A stretch of 64,000 nucleotides of DNA from Piliocolobus tephrosceles. Its lineage: Eukaryota; Chordata; Mammalia; Primates; Cercopithecidae. The notes beneath the pieces are model-generated. The model was not told where the DNA came from. It saw nothing but the letters and a program-made list of their open reading frames with translations, and ran no database searches. The stretch covers positions 131,660,590 through 131,724,589 of the forward strand of contig NC_045437.1 of NCBI RefSeq assembly GCF_002776525.5, given 5' to 3'. Shown piece after piece: positions 57,758 to 64,000 of the stretch (positions are counted from its first letter, which is position 1; every line of letters begins with the position of its first letter). The position numbers were made by a program, and so were the translations under genes.

Positions 57758-60475
57758 GAAGAGGAGTAGAGAAGAACTGGATGTTGGGTTTGACTCTGCT
57801 GGTAGCTCATTCCATGTCTTCACACATATTCCCTTAATCCCTCTGGGTCTAATCCGTAGAATGGAACATCTGAGCAAAAAATTTGTGAAGCTTTTCTGCT
57901 CTAGTTTTTAGAAACCTTTAGTTGTCCAGTTTCACCAATGAATTAGGGATAACAGAGGCTAGAATCCCATTCTCTTAGCTCAGCATCATAAATACCTTAG
58001 ATGTACTTATTCTCAAGCTTTCTGCTCAGCTTTGCCATCATCTTTGAGGTTTTCTCTTAATTTTTCCTGTATATAACAGGCAGTAGAGGAATTGCTAGGA
58101 CTTGTACAAATTTATTTTTAAAATTTTAACCTCCAGAAACCTAAGTAGAATGACAAAGTGGATCCTTTAGCTGCTCCAACTGAAAATCTGGTTAAATACT
58201 GTCCTCAGCAGAATTTTCCATGGTCCTTTTCACCATATCCCACTTGCAAATACTGTCCCCCCATCCTCACCACTTGCCGTCCCCATCTGTTGATATAGAT
58301 GTGGTTTGTTCCTCAGGTACTTGTTGAATGCTTACCATGGGGCAGGCATACAGTATTAGGTGTTTAAATTAGCATTATAGAATCCTGGCCACTTTCTAAA
58401 AGGTGGAGTTTGAAGTTGTGGGAAAATCAGGGTAATTTTGGTACTGTTATAAGCAGGTCTTTCTCAGAGGGGAACATACTTGGGGAAAAACCTTAAAGCA
58501 ATCAGTGGGAACTTAATGCCTAAATACATGGATGGGATGAGAGCAGGAAAGGAGGAGAATTATTCCACATATTGATGGGACAAGTAAAGGGAAGAAAATT
58601 CTGCTTGTGTTGATTGGGAGAGGACACATCTATGACAGGAAGGAGAGCAGGAGGAAAATCTGGTGGGAAGATAAAGAGGAAGAAGGAGGAAGAGAACCCT
58701 AGGTTCATAGATGGAGGTGGTAGTGAGTGTTCCTGGAGTGGCAGAGGCCTGAGTAGAACTGCATTATGGGAGGGATGATAGGGCAGTAGTGGGGATATGC
58801 AGGAGTAAATTCATATCGAGACACAAATGAATCCCTCTTGGTTATTCTTTTTCCCACTGCAGACTTTTCTCCTCTATTCAAAACGTATCAGTACCAGTTT
58901 CACGGTCTTTAATATAATTTCTCAATTTTTATTGGGATCTGGTGGAGGTATTTATTTTAAATTGAGAAGATATAGTCATAGAAAATGTTTTCTTGACAAC
59001 TCACTGAACAAATTTAGCACATCGGGTGTGAAAGCTTTCTGTAGCTATGTAGATTTATTACTTTTATGACTCTATACTAGGTTCACATTCTTGCCTCTTA
59101 GGAATGTGCACAACTTTCTTTGAGAACAATTTGGCAGTTATATTTTATTATCCATGATACATGCTATCCATAGTCAATATTCTTTCTGATATTTTGATTT
59201 TAAGTCAGACATCGATTCCACAATATACACACAACAATCACACACACACACACACACAAACATGCAAATAAAAAATGAGGAGTGAATTTTAAGATCCTCT
59301 TTTATTTCTTAACCAACTAGGAAAAATGGAAAAAGAACTTAGTAGTGGTAATTGTCAATACATGTTGACTTTTGTGGGATCGCTTTCCTAATCAAATAAA
59401 TAATTTGTAAGGTTTTGATGACAAAAGGATGTGACTTCTGCCAAGCCCTCACCTGCCAACTTTACTCCAAGCAAACAGATTTAGAGGTTTAAGAAGAGAA
59501 ACAGTCCTTTCTCCTGTTTCCCCTGGAAACAGCCCCGTGGTGAGGTTAATCATTTGAATTTTGCAATTCATATTGAGGCAAAACAGACATCGTTCTTCAC
59601 CTTAAACCCTGGAAATGTGTTGGCAAACTTTTCAGAGCTCAGCGTTAGGCTTTTCCCCCCTCTTTGAATCATAAACATGAAATGCTTTCAATATATTGTT
59701 TCATAACCCAGTCTCCCACTGAAGTGAATCTTACTAGGCAATAGAAAATGGAGTAGAAATCACTTCTAGAATACTGGGTGAAAGTGAAAATAAATAGAGG
59801 GGTATAAAAGAAGCTTCCAATCACAGAGAAGCTTGTTGAGGATGCAGGTAGAACCTGACCGTGAAGGTTGTCATTCAAAATGGTACCTTGCCTGTATACT
59901 TTTCTTAAGAATTGTCTGGCAAAATAGTACGTATTATTAATATTTATTAAATATGAAATTTAGGTTAAAACTGCTTCTGATATACAGGACATTTCAGAGA
60001 TGAGCCTTGGCATGAAGCTCACTAATTCCAGGAATTTTGCAACAACATTACAGGCATTCGTCACTAGCTACAATGGCTGTTTCTGAAGAAATACATTGAA
60101 GCCTATTTTTAAAATCCAGGGTGGTTGATGGTAAACTTTGTGGTTTATTTTTAGGATCAAAGAATTTCTAAGTTATTGACAAGGAAAAGATGTATCTTCG
60201 ACTTGGCTGTTATAATTCAGCAGATGTCTCTGTACCTGTTAGGTTTTATTGGCCATATTTTTCAAATGAAAATGGAGACATATGGTCTTATATGTCTAAA
60301 AAAGTTATGACAACAGAACAGAAGCCATTCATTTGCTGAGTCATTGAAAAGAAATGTTAATTACCAATTTGTTTTTGCCAGTCGGTATGCCCCAAAAAGA
60401 CTGAATACTTAAAATTGGGGACTTTGAAAAATCTAGGTTTCTATATCTATGGTGTCCTCTTTGGTTAACATACAG

Positions 60476-60477
<2 letters not shown>
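57758..60477. other. unique sequence
   Basis: 2.7 kb with a GA-rich part (58530-58700), a CA microsatellite (59238-59259) and a weak MIR/L2-like piece near 58310-58390. No supported exon. Confidence 0.45.
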
Positions 60478-60542
<65 letters not shown>

Positions 60543-60814
60543 AGATGGGGTTTCATTCTTATTGCCTAGACTGGAGTGCAATGGCATGATCTTGACTCAT
60601 TGCAACCTCCACCTCCTGGGTTCAAGCAATTCTCCTGACTCAGCTTCCTGAGTAACTGGGATTACAGGCGCCCGCCACCACACCCAGCTAATTTTTCTGT
60701 TTGTAGTAGAGACCATGTTGGTCAAACTGGTCTCGAACTCCTAACCTCAGGTGGTCTGCCTGCCTCGGCCTCCCAAAGTGCTGGGATTACAGGCGTGAGC
60801 CACTGTGCCCGGCC
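60478..60814 (-). mobile_element. Alu (AluS-like), minus strand, with T63 tail
   Basis: A 63-base pure T run (60478-60540), then 'gagatggggtttcattctta' through 'ccactgtgcccggcc'. About 10-12 bases are missing after 'gtagtagagac', where 'ggggtttcacc' is expected. Body divergence is moderate, so the uninterrupted tail is unexpectedly long. Confidence 0.96.
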
Positions 60815-61734
60815 TAAGTCTCCTTTTGTAAAGAAAATAATCATCCTATCTGTGTTTTGAATATAAAATAAGCATGCATTTTCTCAAAGTGTCTCTACAT
60901 GTTGTTAATCTCCTAGTATATAGGCAGCATTACCTTATGTAGATATCTGGCTAGGAGTAAATCTCTTTTATTTTGAAAGAGAAACAGAAACATAATTTAC
61001 TTTATATTAGTTTAAGATAGAGGGTTTGGAATTGGAGTTTCATGTGGTGAAAACCCTCTTTTACCCCCAAATCTGTACAGAATGCTTTAATCTAAAGAAT
61101 GTATTTGTGAATCCTTTGGACTCGAAAACACCAATGCAGAGCAAATGCCTATCTATCTAACTTGGAATGTTATACTTCAGAAATAGCATGGAATGTGTCA
61201 GTTATTGATGAGGATTGCTGGAAGACACTGAGCATCTGGCTTCAGACCAGCTTTTGATTTGCCAATGCAAGGAACGTCTGTTGGGTTTATAAAACTTGTG
61301 GTTTAGCTGCTGGTCCACACCACTTTTCCAGTGCAGCATTTTGATGACAGGCATGCCTTGAATTATGACTTTGCTTCTAACAGGCTGCATAGACAATGGC
61401 TGTATTCTTGTAGATAATCTGGAAGGTGGCATTGATGGGTTCCTCTAAGGATTAGGACAGAAGAGTTGGGCAAAGGGAGTGGCACACCGTCCCATTCACA
61501 CCAAGCACTGCCAGCAAGGCCAGGCTCCTTTCCTCCTCCTGCCTTAGAAGAACCTCCTTCAGACTGTGCTTGGAGTGAGACCTGGGGAAGTTGTAGGGAG
61601 GGCAGAGGCAGAGAAGCAATTTCAATAGGTATTTTGCAGAATAGACCTGCTACATTTGATCACATATTTTCTGACATTTTTCTATGCTAGGAAGAGAAAA
61701 CTGAAAACAACAGAGAATATCATGGCAGAGAATA
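60815..61734. other. unique sequence
   Basis: No transposon or exon recognised. Confidence 0.45.
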
Positions 61735-61970
61735 ATGGTTGACATAGACTTAGGCTTTGGTGCTTGGCAGACCTAGGTTTGAGTCATAGTTCTGACACTT
61801 GGTAGGATGACATTTAAATTACTTGCCCAGACATCGTGGACCTTGTTTCCACATCTGTAATGGAGCCAGTATCTTTCCTGCAGAGTCATTGTGAGGATTT
61901 GATGAGCAGAGGTGGACAGCGTGGTAGTGGAGTGCCTGGCCCATAGCAGGTGCCCAATAAACTCCAATGA
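61735..61970 (+). mobile_element. MIR SINE
   Basis: 'ggcagacctaggtttgagtc', 'ttaaattacttgcccagaca', 'gtgcctggcccatagcaggt' followed by 'gcccaataaactcc': near full-length MIR. Confidence 0.92.
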
Positions 61971-62099
61971 TATGATGATGATTGTGCGGGCTGCTTCTGC
62001 TCCTTCTAATACCCCTGGAATGTGTGCATGATTCGCTGATCCTCTCAATATCACTGAACCAATAGTACCACCACCCAGGCAGCTCCATCAGCCCAAAGC

Positions 62100-62565
62100 A
62101 AGGGTGTCACCCTTATTTAGTCTGTCATCAACTCCTGACCGCATTACTGACTTAACATTTCTTGCCTGAGTCCACTTCTCTTTCTCTTGTGTCCTCTTTA
62201 TTTTCCACTCTGACAACTGTGACTGTCTTCTCACTGTCCTCCTTCCCTTTTATGTGACTCTATTTTAATTTATCTTCCACGTGACAGCCAGAGGGATGGT
62301 TCTAAAACATCATCTTCTGGCTGAAACCTTTCCATGTCTTCCCATTGTCATCTGGATGAACTTTAGAAGCATAAGCAAATTGCCTGTGTCTTCAGTGGTC
62401 AGCCTGGGCTTATGTCTCCTTCCTCTGCATGCCCAAACAGTCATAGACCTGGCCTCCTACCACACTGAGCTCCCTGCAGTTGCAGGAGTGGGCCTCTGAT
62501 CTCGGGTAGGTGTGCTTTTGCTCATGCTGCCTCTGCTACCTGGAGCACCCCTTCTCCATTTGTGA
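62100..62565 (+). mobile_element. L2 3' region, part 1
   Basis: 'gacagccagagggatggttc' followed by 'taaaacatcatc', 'tgaaacctttccatgtcttc', 'tcatgctgcctctgctacct' and 'ggagcaccccttctcc' follow L2 order. Interrupted by the MIR at 62580. Confidence 0.8.
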
Positions 62566-62579
62566 GACAAATAGCACAG

Positions 62580-62830
62580 AAGTTCAGCGTCCGAACGTAG
62601 AGTTAGTCCACCTGCATTTGAATCCTGGATCTCCCTCTCAGTAGCTGGATGACTTTGGGTAAACTATTTAATTTCTCTGTGTCTCAATTCCTCATTTTAA
62701 ATTATGGATAATACTACCTATTTTTCCTGTCGATCAGCACAAATGGACGAAGAGACATAAATTATTTAAGATATTTTCTATCATAGAGTAAGCAATTAAT
62801 TTAATAGTAGTAGTATAAATAATCATGGTC
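62580..62830 (+). mobile_element. MIR SINE, nested in L2
   Basis: 'cacctgcatttgaatcctgg', 'ggatgactttgggtaaacta' followed by 'tttaatttctctgtgtctca' and 'aattatggataatactacct': MIR in the plus strand, splitting an L2. Confidence 0.9.
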
Positions 62831-62849
62831 AGTATTGTTCTTGCTGCTG

Positions 62850-63115
62850 TTTCAGAATTCCACTCAGTGTTAAACTCTGTCACGATGATTTTTCTGACAT
62901 CTCCCCCAAAGGCTGAGTTGGATGTATCTCTTGCACCCTCCCGTTGTGTCCTGTGTTCTGCCTAAAAGCACTCTCACACAGCATTCTAGCAGTCTGTTCA
63001 GCTTTCCCCTGTCCTGAGGGCTACCTTGCTTACCTTTTTTCAGTTTTATATCTTCAGCAGTGAGCACGGTGCTTGGCAAGTAATTAATGCTAAATAGATG
63101 CTTATTAAATGTATT
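62850..63115 (+). mobile_element. L2 3' region, part 2
   Basis: Continues the L2 after the MIR and ends 'agcagtgagcacggtgcttg' followed by 'gcaagtaattaatgc' and 'gcttattaaatg'. Confidence 0.65.
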
Positions 63116-63674
63116 ATTCTCATTTTACAGATGAGAAAAGTGAGATAAAAAGAATTTGAGAGGTGTAATAAAGTGTTCACAGAACTCCCTAGATTCATAT
63201 TTCTCATCTACAGAGGAGGGTATAATCAAGTACTTGGTAGAGTCAGGAATAAACCGAGATCTCCCTGATTTTCAACTCCTCATTTATTCCACTATGCCTC
63301 ACTTACTGTATTTTGCTAAGATGATTCTGATCAAATTGAAATGGATGACACTTGATTTAGTGTCACAGCAGCGATTCTGTTCTTTGAACCAAAATAAGTC
63401 TCTGAAAATATGACAACAGTGACTTAAGCTGTCAGGATAGAAAAATGTTATCAAATAATAGTGTTGTGCCAGAAACTTCACAGGGTGCAGGGTGTTTGTG
63501 TACCTGCTGTAACAGATTCATACCAGAGAAAAGATGCTGTGTGTGTTGGAGTGCACAGCTTCCCTGAAGACATCTCGGTTCCCAAGGCGGTGCTGAGTTT
63601 GCCATGTGCTTCCTAACCTTTTGCTCTGCTGGGAGGTTTGTTAGTTTCTCCCTTGTTAGTAGCATATATGGCTC
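63116..63674. other. mostly unique sequence
   Basis: 'ctcattttacagatgagaaa' at its start suggests a reverse MIR scrap (about 63118-63270). The rest is unrecognised. Confidence 0.4.
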
Positions 63675-63780
63675 TTATACTAGACCGTGAGCTCGTCCAG
63701 GGCAGGGACCACTTCTTTATCTTTGTATCTGCCTTGATTCTTCACACAGTGCCAGAGTAAATGTTATGAACAGTAGGAAA
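63675..63780 (+). mobile_element. L2 3' end
   Basis: 'ctagaccgtgagctcgtcca' followed by 'gggcagggaccacttcttta' and 'cttcacacagtgccagagta': L2 terminus. Confidence 0.8.
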
Positions 63781-63784
63781 GGAG

Positions 63785-63985
63785 ACACAGGCTTTGGCAT
63801 CTGGTGGAACCCAGGCTCAGTGGCTTATCAGCTGTGAATTGAGTAAACTGCGTAATCTGCCAAAGCCTCAACTTCCCCGCTTGTAAAATGGGGCTAACTA
63901 CTCTCGTAGGATTGTGAGACTTGGAGACGGTGATGTTTGTAACATCCTCAGCATAGTTCCTGGTGCTGATTCATGGCTACCATCT
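63785..63985 (+). mobile_element. MIR SINE
   Basis: 'aggctttggcatctggtgga', 'cttccccgcttgtaaaatgg' followed by 'ggctaactactctcgtagga' and 'cagcatagttcctggtgctg': MIR near the right edge of the window. Confidence 0.9.
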
Positions 63986-64000
63986 CTGGAGCACTTATCA

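Overview
This window looks like a non-coding, AT-leaning stretch of a catarrhine primate autosome or X chromosome, most likely from an Old World monkey. It carries full dimeric Alu elements, an L1PA-type L1, MIR and L2 fossils, a MaLR LTR and DNA-transposon MITEs. Two Alus (16056-16356 plus strand, 53097-53554 minus strand) carry the variant right arm reading 'gatctggccactgcactcc' or its 'ccgg' form, typical of cercopithecid AluY. No protein-coding gene, tRNA or rRNA could be supported. The longest open frames are L1 debris, Alu translations or unconserved-looking chance frames.

Layout. 1-2.7 kb: 3' part of an internally deleted L1, running in from the left edge. 2.7-8.5 kb: L2 and MIR fossils, a pyrimidine tract, a locally duplicated ~0.4 kb segment whose two copies are circularly permuted, and a solo MLT1-type LTR nested in L2. 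8.5-16 kb: mostly unique sequence with MIR, L2 and an old L1. 16-18.7 kb: a young AluY with a perfect target-site duplication, then about 2.3 kb of repeat-free AT-rich sequence full of homeodomain-type TAATTA cores. 18.7-30.6 kb: MIR, L2, Alu and MER5A fossils separated by unique blocks. 30.6-34.3 kb: the longest repeat-free block, with dense TAAT/octamer motifs and a possible 15-nt microexon. 34.3-46.4 kb: MER5A, Alus, a large TTCC microsatellite, many MIRs and an inverted Alu pair. 46.4-53 kb: unique sequence plus a 5'-truncated L1 with a clean target-site duplication. 53.3 kb: a 100-N assembly gap lying inside the T-rich middle of an AluY. 53.6-64 kb: unique AT-rich sequence, two Alus (one with a 63-T tail), a Tigger-type MITE, and an L2/MIR mosaic at the right end.

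Nothing here works together as an operon or gene set. The functional content, if any, is likely cis-regulatory (two repeat-poor blocks), or the window is intronic/intergenic DNA of a gene whose exons lie elsewhere. Repeat family names rest on recognition of consensus-like stretches by eye, and subfamily names are tentative. I found no clear sign of a previously undescribed system. The most interesting leads are the permuted duplication at 4.7-6.5 kb, the candidate microexon at 31.67 kb, the two repeat-poor blocks, and several perfect inverted repeats.
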